Origin: CAYHDN01 sp964355425
Lineage (GTDB): Bacteria; Patescibacteriota; UBA1384; XYA2-FULL-43-10; CAINNR01
Length of the DNA: 9,948 nucleotides
NCBI GenBank assembly: GCA_964355425.1
Contig: CAYHDN010000033.1
Location: 1-9,948, forward strand
Direction of reading: 5' to 3'
In this document: in pieces, positions 1 through 6,004 of the stretch
Layout: each line of letters opens with the position of its first letter
Position numbering within the stretch: position 1 is the stretch's first letter
Program-made: the position numbers and the translations under genes
Notes under the pieces: generated by a model
Told to the model about the DNA's origin: nothing
Seen by the model: only the letters and a program-made list of their open reading frames with translations
Databases searched by the model: none

Positions 1-16
1 ATGCTTACTATAATTT

Positions 17-103
17 TGGTGGCCAAGGAGAGACTTGAACTCTCATGATATTGCTATCGCAGGATTTTGAGTCCTGTGCGTCTACCAGTTCCGCCACTCG
101 GCC
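17..103 (-). tRNA. tRNA-Leu (anticodon CAA)
   Basis: On the minus strand the sequence folds as a class II tRNA. The 7-bp acceptor is GGCCGAG/CTTGGCC with one G-U pair, followed by discriminator A and an encoded CCA. The D stem is GCG/CGC. The anticodon stem CAGGA/TCCTG closes loop CTCAAAA, so the anticodon is CAA and reads UUG. A long variable arm has a GATA/TATC stem, and the T arm is GAGAG-TTCAAGT-CTCTC. The long variable arm and anticodon agree on leucine. No convincing promoter is seen just upstream; a TAAAAT lies only a few bases before the 5' end. A broken relative of the same gene lies about 110 bp upstream. Confidence 0.96.
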
Positions 104-214
104 ATCATTTTAAGACTCATCTATAATCTGATTTATTATTTCTCTACCATATCCTGATTTGAAAAACTTTTCTAAATAATGTTTGATTGAATTATATAAA
201 CATAATACATTTAT

Positions 215-273
215 TTTTGAGTCCTGTGCGCCTGCCTACCGGCAGGCAGATCTGCCAATTCCGCCATCGCGGC
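215..273 (-). pseudogene. Broken tRNA-Leu 5' half with palindromic insert
   Basis: Read on the minus strand, this begins GCCGCGA-TG-GCG-GAATTGGCAGA, matching the acceptor and D-arm layout of a leucine tRNA. It resumes with CGCACAGGACTCAAAA, identical over 16 nt to the D-stem, anticodon-stem and loop part of the intact tRNA-Leu(CAA) at 65-80. Between the two blocks sit 20 extra bases (231-250), absent from the intact gene, that form a hairpin. After the anticodon loop the sequence turns AT-rich: no variable arm, T arm or matching 3' acceptor follows. The gene therefore cannot give a tRNA. An intron-split tRNA was considered, but no 3' exon able to pair with GCCGCGA is present downstream. Confidence 0.75.
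231..256. repeat. Palindromic element inserted in tRNA-Leu remnant
   Basis: CTGCCTACCGGCAGGCAG (232-249) is its own reverse complement apart from one mismatched pair, and it overlaps a perfect 12-bp palindrome GGCAGATCTGCC (245-256). Removing 231-250 restores an uninterrupted tRNA-Leu D arm, so the element looks like a clean insertion. From memory, this palindrome, which can be translated as LPAGRQ, recurs in CPR genomes; I could not check that here. Confidence 0.7.
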
Positions 274-281
274 ACCAATTA

Positions 282-311
282 TGCGGGGCGAATCTACCAA
301 CCTGCCCCGCA
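282..311. repeat. GC-rich inverted repeat, 8-bp arms
   Basis: TGCGGGGC (282-289) pairs perfectly with GCCCCGCA (304-311) across a 14-nt loop. Its right arm shares bases with the next hairpin (309-352), so the two structures are mutually exclusive. No T tract follows on either strand, which argues against a simple intrinsic terminator. Confidence 0.6.
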
Positions 312-352
312 CCGAGCGGAGTTTATCCCGATGTACATTGGGACTCTGGTGC
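309..352. repeat. Two-part palindrome around TCCCGATGTACATTGGGA
   Basis: The core at 326-343 folds on itself over 9 pairs with a single G-U. Outside it, GCACC-GAG (309-316) pairs with CTC-T-GGTGC (344-352), with one bulged T and a 9-base internal bulge on the left. This looks like one palindrome nested inside another. The function is unknown. Confidence 0.55.
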
Positions 353-356
353 TGGG

Positions 357-372
357 GTTCCGCCATATCGGC
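357..372 (-). pseudogene. Scrap of a third tRNA-Leu 5' end
   Basis: The minus strand reads GCCGATATGGCGGAAC, the acceptor 5' strand, positions 8-9 and start of the D arm of a leucine-type tRNA. It shares GCCG, two variable bases, then ATGGCGGAA with the remnant at 257-273. After 16 nt the match ends in CCCAGCACC. It is too short for certainty, but it falls about 100 bp from another fragment of the same kind. Confidence 0.4.
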
Positions 373-422
373 ACATGGTAATTTTATCACCATCGAGATC
401 ATTTTTCAAGTTCTAGTATTGA

Positions 423-462
423 TAAACAGCCAAAACTACACCTAAACAGCCAAAACTACACC
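423..462. repeat. 20-nt tandem duplication
   Basis: TAAACAGCCAAAACTACACC occurs twice back to back (423-442 and 443-462) without a mismatch. The second copy supplies the left arm of the adjoining terminator-like hairpin. The first copy could pair with the same right arm, giving two alternative hairpins. Two copies with no spacer do not make a CRISPR array. Confidence 0.85.
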
Positions 463-480
463 TACGAGGTGTAGTTTTGG
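450..480 (-). terminator. Probable terminator hairpin after tsaC
   Basis: CCAAAACTACACCT (450-463) and its exact complement (467-480) form a 14-bp stem with a 3-nt loop. The hairpin starts 7 nt beyond the tsaC stop codon on the minus strand. The T run is short (TTTT, inside the distal stem arm), so it is not a textbook intrinsic terminator. Position and stem strength still make 3'-end formation or mRNA protection for tsaC the likeliest role. The symmetry would let it act on both strands. Confidence 0.6.
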
Positions 481-487
481 GGTGGAT

Positions 488-1087
488 TTACTTTCGTAGA
501 GTTTCGATATTATTTATGTCAGAAATATCAATAATTTCTGATGGTGGATTTTTGGACAATTCTCCAGCATCGATGATAAAATCCGGCTTAAAATTAGAGT
601 TATTTATCTGCTCTAAAAAATCATCAACATTCCAACAATTATCATTGCCGGAGACGTTTGCGCTAGTTGCAGCAATTGGTTGATCGATCTCTTTAGCAAA
701 ATCTAAAATAAATTTGTAATTTGGGATTCTGGCTCCGATTTTTTCTAATTTTTGGTAATGCTTGGAAAATTTTTTCTTGTCTCTTATTCGCCAAGGAATG
801 ATAAAAGTATACTCTCCCGGTGTTCGCTGACAGATAAATTTTTCTTGATCCGATGATATCGAAATAAATTTTTTTAGCATCTCGATTGAGGCAAAAATCA
901 ATGCAACAGGCTTATTGAAATTTCGACCTTTAATTTTATAAAGCCTATCCATTGAATCATCACAGAATGGATTTGCCGCTAGTCCGTAGACCGTATCAAA
1001 CGGCAAAACCGCTGTTTCTCCATTTCTGATTGCCTTAACTATTTCTGTTCTAAATTTTGGATAGTCCACGATATTAGTCATTTTCAT
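488..1087 (-). CDS. tsaC: L-threonylcarbamoyladenylate synthase (YrdC/Sua5 family)
   Basis: This 199-residue cytoplasmic protein is the short, single-domain YrdC/TsaC form. The family condenses threonine, bicarbonate and ATP into threonylcarbamoyl-AMP for the t6A37 modification of tRNAs reading ANN codons. Visible hallmarks are LPFDTVYGLAANP (28-40), YKIKGRNFNKP (50-60), the PGEYTFIIP strand (90-98), R120-IP and the nucleotide-site motif TSANVSG (141-147). The length fits TsaC and leaves no room for the extra C-terminal Sua5 domain. The chosen ATG (1085-1087) starts seven bases past an extended -10 box and has no Shine-Dalgarno, so a leaderless mRNA is likely; a second in-frame ATG lies two codons in. 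The gene is divergent from the glycolytic operon. Its partners TsaB, TsaD and TsaE are not in view. Confidence 0.92.
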   Translation of the reverse strand: MKMTNIVDYPKFRTEIVKAIRNGETAVLPFDTVYGLAANPFCDDSMDRLYKIKGRNFNKPVALIFASIEMLKKFISISSDQEKFICQRTPGEYTFIIPWRIRDKKKFSKHYQKLEKIGARIPNYKFILDFAKEIDQPIAATSANVSGNDNCWNVDDFLEQINNSNFKPDFIIDAGELSKNPPSEIIDISDINNIETLRK

Positions 1088-1094
1088 ATTTGCA

Positions 1095-1123
1095 ATTATA
1101 ACAAATTTTACAAGAAGATGTTG
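1095..1123 (-). promoter_or_regulatory. Extended -10 promoter for tsaC
   Basis: On the minus strand TGTTATAAT (1095-1103) is a consensus -10 with the extended TG. A weak -35 (CAACAT, 1118-1123) lies 17 bp upstream and overlaps the -35 of the divergent operon promoter. The predicted transcription start falls at or beside the tsaC ATG, implying a leaderless transcript. Confidence 0.6.
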
Positions 1124-1148
1124 ATTTTGTTGGAATTTACGATATGAT
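1121..1148 (+). promoter_or_regulatory. Promoter of the isomerase-PGM-PduL-AckA operon
   Basis: TTGATT (1121-1126) and TATGAT (1143-1148) are separated by 16 bp, placing the start near 1155 and the first ATG within a few bases of it. TAAGGAAA just before the ATG is a weak, close ribosome-binding site. The -35 region overlaps that of the tsaC promoter, so the two promoters may compete. Confidence 0.5.
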
Positions 1149-1162
1149 TAATTTAAGGAAAT

Positions 1163-2221
1163 ATGAACATAAATCTCGATAAAATTGATTTCTCCCGGGC
1201 TGATCCGGGGAAGATGCGAGATCATCTTTTGAATTTTTCCAACTATTGCCAAGACGCCTGGGATCTGGCTTCCGACTTTGCCCTGCCGTCATATTTTATT
1301 AAATATCGTAAAATAGTTTTTTTAGGCATGGGCGCCTCCGGTATTGTCGGAGAATTTCTCAAAGATTTGCTATCTTCCTCGTCGGCGATTGTCGAATGCG
1401 TGCATGATTATGATCTGCCTGCTTGGGTTGATAAAGAAACTTTAGTGATTGCACTTTGTCATTCCGGCAACACCGAAGAAGTTCTTTACGCATTCGTTTC
1501 GGCCTACGAAAAAAATGCTAAGCTCATGGCGATTACCACTGGCGGTAAACTTGAAAGCCTGTGTTCTAAATATCGGGCGCCGATTATCAAGTATCAAATT
1601 ATCTGTGAACCAAAACTGGCTTTCTCCTATCTCTTGATTATCCCTTATGTGATTTTAGTTAAGATTGGCCTGCTGGATCACAACAAGGATGAGTTTGAAA
1701 AAAACCTTTTAAATGTATCGGCTCTGATTAAAAAAATATCTACTGATATTCACATTGCCGTAAATCCGGCGAAAGATTTGGCAAGTAAAATTTTTAGTTT
1801 GCCAATCCATATTATATCATCGGGTAATCTTCGGGCAGCCGGAATTCGTTTCTCGGATTCGATAAATGAAAATGCTAAAAATCTATGCTCATATTATTTT
1901 TTGCCTGAAATAAATCATACTTTGGTTGCCGGATTGGAGAATCCACAAGAAGTAATCGTCAAATCAATTTTTATTTTTTTTGAATCCAAATTTTCTAGGC
2001 CGGAGATTAAGCGGCGGATAAATATTACAGCGGCGGTTATGAACAATAACAAAGTTCAGTATATTCGAATTGATTTTTCGCAGGCAAGCGATAAATTATC
2101 GGAAATTCTCCAATCTGTGATTTTTTCGGATTACGTCGGGATGTATCTCGGATTTTTAAACCAAGTTGATCCTACTTCAGCTAAAATTGTAGAAAGTATT
2201 AAGGACGAGCTATCTAAATAA
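1163..2221 (+). CDS. pgi: Bifunctional phosphoglucose/phosphomannose isomerase-type SIS protein
   Basis: This 352-residue soluble protein has two SIS domains and matches the small archaeal-type PGI/PMI family, which interconverts glucose-6-P or mannose-6-P with fructose-6-P. Visible motifs are FLGMGASGIVGE (53-64, usually GMGGSAIGGD), the phosphate loop CHSGNTEEV (99-107), INENAK (234-239), PEINH (248-252) and a C-terminal DPT...IKDEL. By family comparison the catalytic residues would be E236, H252 and K347. The spacing of E and H is as expected. One oddity is EPKLAFSY (149-156), where the family normally has an APR/PPR motif whose arginine is linked to catalysis; here it is lysine K151. It is first in its operon, with 6 bp to the next gene. 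The isomerase assignment is firm by motif; the substrate range is not settled. Confidence 0.85.
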   Translation: MNINLDKIDFSRADPGKMRDHLLNFSNYCQDAWDLASDFALPSYFIKYRKIVFLGMGASGIVGEFLKDLLSSSSAIVECVHDYDLPAWVDKETLVIALCHSGNTEEVLYAFVSAYEKNAKLMAITTGGKLESLCSKYRAPIIKYQIICEPKLAFSYLLIIPYVILVKIGLLDHNKDEFEKNLLNVSALIKKISTDIHIAVNPAKDLASKIFSLPIHIISSGNLRAAGIRFSDSINENAKNLCSYYFLPEINHTLVAGLENPQEVIVKSIFIFFESKFSRPEIKRRINITAAVMNNNKVQYIRIDFSQASDKLSEILQSVIFSDYVGMYLGFLNQVDPTSAKIVESIKDELSK

Positions 2222-2227
2222 ACAAAA

Positions 2228-3814
2228 ATGAAAGAAAAAGCGAGGGTGGCACTAGTTATTTTAGATGGTTGGGGAATCGGACCCCCCTGGGGAGGTAATG
2301 CTATTACTTCGGCAAAAACCAGAAATATGGATATGTGGTGGCGGACATATCCCAAAACCGAGCTTTTGGCTTCGGGCGAAGCTGTGGGTTTGCCTTCAAT
2401 TGCTGGCGGAAATTCAGAAACCGGACACCTAAATATTGGCGCCGGTCGTCTCGTCCCTCAAGATTTGCCATACATTAATCAATTAATTAAATCAGGCGAA
2501 TTTTATAAAAACCCAAGAATTCTGGCCGCCTTTAATCATGTTAAAAAAAATAAGGCCCATCTTCATCTGATGGGCCTGATCGGTCTTGGTCATGTCCATT
2601 CAGATTTAAGTCATTTATTTGCGCTGATGAAAATGGCCAAAGATAACGGCATCTTGCAGGTTTATCTTGACCTTTTCACTGATGGCAGAGATTCTGATCC
2701 AAATTCCGCTCTCAACGTTTTTGAAACAATAAATAATAAAATTAAAGAAATAGGGATTGGGAAAATAGCTACAATTTGCGGACGCTATTTTGCCATGGAT
2801 CGGGACCGCAATTGGGGACGAACCTCGAGGGCTTATAATGCACTAACTAAAGGCGAAGCAGAGAATTCGTCATCTTACCGCAGCGTCATTTCAAAAGCCT
2901 ATTTGCGAAGTATTTCTGATGAATATCTTGAGCCGCATTTAATTGTCGAGGATAATAAAAAAATAATAGTCAACGACAGTGATGCTGTCATATTTTTTAA
3001 CTTTCGCCCTGACAGAGCAAGGCAAATTTCGGCCGCATTCACATCCAGCCCGATTGCCGAATTACCCGACCGAAAAATTATCAAAAATTTATATTTTTTA
3101 ACTTTCGTTGTTCGGGAACCAAATCCGGTCGGAATTCAAGCGTTTCCCTCTCAAGCAATTAATAAACCTCTGGCAGAGGTAATAAGTGATGTCGGACTAA
3201 AGCAATTTCATATTGCCGAAACCGAAAAATATGCCCACGTCACCTACTTTATAAATGGTGGCCGAGAGCAACCTTTCCCCGGCGAAAGACAACTAATGAT
3301 TCCTTCTCCCAAAATCCCGTCTTACGACCTTGTGCCAGCTATGAGTTCCCTCGAGTTAACCAAAAAAATAATCTCAATTGTTTTTGAAAATTTTGATTTG
3401 TTGGTCATTAACTACGCAAACGCCGACATGGTCGGCCACTCCGGGAATTATAACGCGACAATGCAATCCATTGAGTGTATTGATGAGTGTTTGGGTCGCC
3501 TCGTTGCTGCGCTTCTTCAAAATAATTATGCAATCGTAGTAACTGCTGATCATGGCAATGCTGAAGAGATGCTCAATCCAAAAACCAACAAACCACAGAC
3601 CGAACATACAAAAAATTTGGTCCCCTTTATCATAATCTCCAAAAATATGAGCATTGCGAAGCTGAAATTAAGGCCCGCCGGGTCGCTTTCTAACATTGCA
3701 CCAACAATTTTAGATATAATGGGAATAGAAAAGCCAGCCGAAATGACAGCGCAGAGTTTGATTTGGAAAGCAACTGTTCCGGAAACAGCGGAGGTTAGGA
3801 GGAAAAATGAATGA
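2228..3814 (+). CDS. gpmI: Cofactor-independent phosphoglycerate mutase, copy 1
   Basis: This 528-residue enzyme interconverts 3- and 2-phosphoglycerate through a phosphoserine intermediate and two Mn ions. It belongs to the alkaline-phosphatase superfamily. The expected active-site residues all appear: D13 (ILDGWG), nucleophile S63 (GGNSETGH), H124, R154-D155 (DGRD), R186 and R192 (GRYFAMDRD), R260 and R263 (FRPDR), K334 (EKYAHVTYF), D400 and H404 (NADMVGH), D441-H442 (TADHGNAEE) and H460 (EHT). One block departs from the family: the usual SDGGVHSH before H124 reads GLGHVHSD. There is no good Shine-Dalgarno before the ATG, so translation probably continues from the isomerase gene 6 bp upstream. 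It overlaps the second mutase by 8 bp. The length is typical (about 510-550). Confidence 0.95.
   Translation: MKEKARVALVILDGWGIGPPWGGNAITSAKTRNMDMWWRTYPKTELLASGEAVGLPSIAGGNSETGHLNIGAGRLVPQDLPYINQLIKSGEFYKNPRILAAFNHVKKNKAHLHLMGLIGLGHVHSDLSHLFALMKMAKDNGILQVYLDLFTDGRDSDPNSALNVFETINNKIKEIGIGKIATICGRYFAMDRDRNWGRTSRAYNALTKGEAENSSSYRSVISKAYLRSISDEYLEPHLIVEDNKKIIVNDSDAVIFFNFRPDRARQISAAFTSSPIAELPDRKIIKNLYFLTFVVREPNPVGIQAFPSQAINKPLAEVISDVGLKQFHIAETEKYAHVTYFINGGREQPFPGERQLMIPSPKIPSYDLVPAMSSLELTKKIISIVFENFDLLVINYANADMVGHSGNYNATMQSIECIDECLGRLVAALLQNNYAIVVTADHGNAEEMLNPKTNKPQTEHTKNLVPFIIISKNMSIAKLKLRPAGSLSNIAPTILDIMGIEKPAEMTAQSLIWKATVPETAEVRRKNE
2540..2577 (-). terminator. Terminator-like hairpin antisense to gpmI copy 1
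   Basis: On the minus strand AGGCCCAT and ATGGGCCT (2553-2577) form a perfect 8-bp GC-rich stem with a 9-nt loop. A T-rich tail with eight consecutive Ts follows (2542-2549). This is the layout of an intrinsic terminator, but it lies inside the coding region and faces against the gene. It also encodes conserved residues (AHLHLMGL), so it may be chance or a stop for antisense transcription. Confidence 0.4.
3797..3802 (+). promoter_or_regulatory. Strong Shine-Dalgarno for second gpmI
   Basis: AGGAGG lies 4 bp before the ATG at 3807, inside the last codons of the first mutase gene. It fixes the start of copy 2 and gives it independent ribosome loading, in contrast to copy 1, which has no clear site. 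Confidence 0.85.
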
Positions 3815-5444
3815 GTCAAGTCACAAACCAATAGTTTTGGCGATTCTTGATGGCTGGGGCATCTCTCCTTCTTGGGGAGGAAACGCGATTGCGATGAATA
3901 GTCCAAAAACTGTTAATTCTTTATGGCGGACATACCCGCACATAATTTTGCAAGCATTCCGCCAAGCAGCTGGAAATTATAAGATGGTTGGCAATTCTGA
4001 AATTGGCCATTCGAGTATCGGCGCTGGAAAAATTGTTTTTCAGGATCTTGAAAGAATTAGCAAAAGCATTGAAAACAAAAGTTTCTTTCAAAATAATGAA
4101 CTAATAAATGCAGCGAAAAACGCTCTGTCGTACGGATCTTCTTTTCATCTCATTGGCTTACTCTCTGACGGCGGAATTCATAGCCACATTGAACATCTAT
4201 TTTCGCTTTTATTGTTTGCAAAACTTCAACGCATACCGAAAGTTTATATACATGTAATTACCGACGGATTGGATACCGACTCAACTTCAGCCTTGGGGTA
4301 TATTATCGAGCTGGAGAAAAAGATTGCAGAATTGGGCGTCGGTGAAATTGCCACCGTATCTGGCAGGGCATACGCCATGGACCGTGATAATCATTGGGAT
4401 AATATTGCCAGGGTACTAGAGGCTATAATCAATGGTAATGGTAATTTTGCAAACTCGCCGCAAGAAGCAATTACCGGAGCATACAAGGCTGGGCTTACCG
4501 ACCAGCATATTCCGCCGACGGTGATCAAAAATAATGCCAGTCCGGTTGGAAAAATCGCCGATAATGATAGCCTGGTTTTCTACAACTACCGGCCTGATCG
4601 TTCGCGTGAATTGACATTAGCACTTCTGGGTCTTCACGATTTCGGTCGAAAATTACGACCGCCGGCTAATTTGTCCTTTGTCACATTTACATCCTACTAT
4701 CTGCCGGCCGGATCGGAAAAACGTGTTTCTGTTGCTTTTCCATCGGAAAAAATTGAACAAACACTCGGCAAAGTTATTTCGGACAATAAAATGACCCAGT
4801 TTAGAATTGCCGAAAGCGAAAAATATCCCCATATCAGCTACTTTTTCAATTGCGGTTTTGAAGACATTTTGCCCGGCGAAGAACGGGTTGTAATAGAGTC
4901 GCCAAAAGTTGCTAGCTACGCTGAAAAACCGGAAATGAAGGCGTTGGAGGTCAGTAAAAAACTGATTGAAATAATAAAAGACAAAAAATTCGATTTTATT
5001 CTAGTAAATTTTGCCAATGTGGACAGCGTTGGTCACTCCGGTGATTTAGTTGCGGCGACAAAAGCAGTATCTGTTGTTGATGAGTGTATCAGCCACCTTT
5101 GGCAGGCTGTTTCCAAAATCGACGGAACATTGATTGTTACAGCTGATCATGGAAATGCCGAACAAATGATCAGAGCGTCGGACGGACGGGATCCGGAAAC
5201 ATTTCATACATTGAGCCCCGTCCCGTTCATTCTCGCTCGGAATGATCTTAATGGCATGAGCGGCTCAAATTTAAATAGTCAAGACATACTTGCCGGAATG
5301 GTTAGCACAAAAAATTCACTGGCTGATATTGCCCCGACTATTCTTGAACTTCTTGAATTGCCAAAACCAGCTTCAATGGAAGGAAACAGTCTGCTGCAAA
5401 AAATAATTAGAGTAACTGGAGTTGCAAATGAATCAAAGAGTTGA
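3807..5444 (+). CDS. gpmI: Cofactor-independent phosphoglycerate mutase, divergent copy 2
   Basis: This 545-residue paralogue has the same fold as the upstream gene. Metal ligands and nucleophile are kept: D15 (ILDGWG), S64 (GNSEIGH), D406 and H410 (VDSVGH), D447-H448 (TADHGNAEQ), H467. Substrate-side residues H125 (SDGGIHSH), R187, R193, R262, R265 and K339 (EKYPHISYF) are also present. The standout change is DGLD at 153-156 where the family has DGRD, so a substrate-binding arginine becomes L155; IGAGR also reads IGAGK. Copy 1 has the arginine but lost the SDGG block, while copy 2 is the reverse. Copy 2 also has a longer segment near 478-502. It overlaps copy 1 by 8 bp. It may be a second mutase with altered kinetics or a specialised phosphomutase; a dead enzyme seems unlikely given the intact metal site. 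Confidence 0.88.
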   Translation: MNESSHKPIVLAILDGWGISPSWGGNAIAMNSPKTVNSLWRTYPHIILQAFRQAAGNYKMVGNSEIGHSSIGAGKIVFQDLERISKSIENKSFFQNNELINAAKNALSYGSSFHLIGLLSDGGIHSHIEHLFSLLLFAKLQRIPKVYIHVITDGLDTDSTSALGYIIELEKKIAELGVGEIATVSGRAYAMDRDNHWDNIARVLEAIINGNGNFANSPQEAITGAYKAGLTDQHIPPTVIKNNASPVGKIADNDSLVFYNYRPDRSRELTLALLGLHDFGRKLRPPANLSFVTFTSYYLPAGSEKRVSVAFPSEKIEQTLGKVISDNKMTQFRIAESEKYPHISYFFNCGFEDILPGEERVVIESPKVASYAEKPEMKALEVSKKLIEIIKDKKFDFILVNFANVDSVGHSGDLVAATKAVSVVDECISHLWQAVSKIDGTLIVTADHGNAEQMIRASDGRDPETFHTLSPVPFILARNDLNGMSGSNLNSQDILAGMVSTKNSLADIAPTILELLELPKPASMEGNSLLQKIIRVTGVANESKS

Positions 5445-6003
5445 AATTGAGGTATCTGCTAGACACATTCATTTATCGAAAGAAGACTTCCTTTTTCTCT
5501 TTGGCGCTGATGCCACTTTTAAAGAGATTGGAGAATTATCTCAAGAAAATGAATACACGACCGATAAAATCGTAATAATTGCTGGGCCTGATGGCGAATT
5601 GCCAGCCAGATTTCTCTCGCCTTTTCGTGAATTGACCCAAGTCGAACTCTCCCTGACTGATTGTTATCAAATCGGAATATTGGCTCCGTACGAAACTGAC
5701 GTCGCCGACGGGGCGGCAGAAATTATAATTAAGGGAGATCAAGGTGAAACAAAACGTAATGCCGCAATTGTGGCTAATCGTCACCTGCATGCAAATCCTG
5801 CCGAAGCCAGATCTTTGGGAATTGCCGCAGATCAGCAAGTTAAAGTCGTGATCGAGACAAAGCGCGGCAAAGTATTTTTTGATAATGTTGTGGTAAAAAT
5901 CGCCGGCAATTTTCGACTCCGAGTACACTTGGACACTGACGAAGGTAATGCAGCTGGAATTTTAGACCATGCTTTTGGAAAATTAATTATCGATCAGGAG
6001 TAA
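5428..6003 (+). CDS. pduL: PduL-type phosphotransacylase
   Basis: This 191-residue soluble enzyme is PduL-like. The family converts acyl-CoA (acetyl- or propionyl-CoA) and phosphate to acyl phosphate and CoA, and is unrelated to Pta. Two beta-barrel repeats are visible. The zinc-ligand histidines sit in RHIHLS (H13, H15), NRHLHANP (H119, H121) and LRVHLDTDEGNAAG (H167). The conserved FRELTQVELSLTD and FDNVVVKI strands are present. I start it at ATG 5428, with GGAG 6 bp upstream, rather than at TTG 5422, where that site would be too close. It overlaps gpmI copy 2 by 17 bp and leads into ackA, an adjacent pair giving acetyl-CoA to acetate. It lacks the N-terminal targeting extension of microcompartment PduL, and no shell gene is nearby, so a cytosolic role is inferred. 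Confidence 0.92.
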   Translation: MNQRVEIEVSARHIHLSKEDFLFLFGADATFKEIGELSQENEYTTDKIVIIAGPDGELPARFLSPFRELTQVELSLTDCYQIGILAPYETDVADGAAEIIIKGDQGETKRNAAIVANRHLHANPAEARSLGIAADQQVKVVIETKRGKVFFDNVVVKIAGNFRLRVHLDTDEGNAAGILDHAFGKLIIDQE

Positions 6004-6004
6004 T

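Larger units (their letters stand above)
104..449. other. Gene-free stretch with tRNA-Leu debris and palindromes
   Basis: This stretch between tRNA-Leu and the tsaC terminator has no credible protein gene. It splits into an AT-rich part (104-214) and a clearly GC-rich part (about 219-373), unlike the AT-rich surroundings. The AT-rich part holds, on the minus strand, a stop-free frame ending at the TAA at 110-112. It runs about 37 codons back to a TAG and has no usable start, so it could be the tail of a lost gene. The GC-rich part holds two tRNA-Leu 5' fragments and at least four palindromes, listed separately. Apparent open frames across it arise from the palindromes and show no ribosome-binding site or recognisable domain. 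Confidence 0.7.

Noticed and set aside
107..273. tRNA-Leu interrupted by a group I intron
   Set aside because: No 3' exon pairs with the GCCGCGA acceptor strand, and the downstream tRNA-Leu is complete on its own.
183..416. Overlapping open frames of 63-77 codons across the GC-rich island
   Set aside because: They arise from palindromes and tRNA remnants (hence the LPAGRQ-like strings), lack ribosome-binding sites, and show no domain.
423..480. Possible CRISPR array
   Set aside because: There are only two contiguous 20-mers without spacers plus one inverted copy, and no cas gene in view.
5422..5427. TTG start for pduL two codons upstream
   Set aside because: GGAG would overlap or touch this TTG, while it is correctly spaced (6 bp) for the ATG at 5428.
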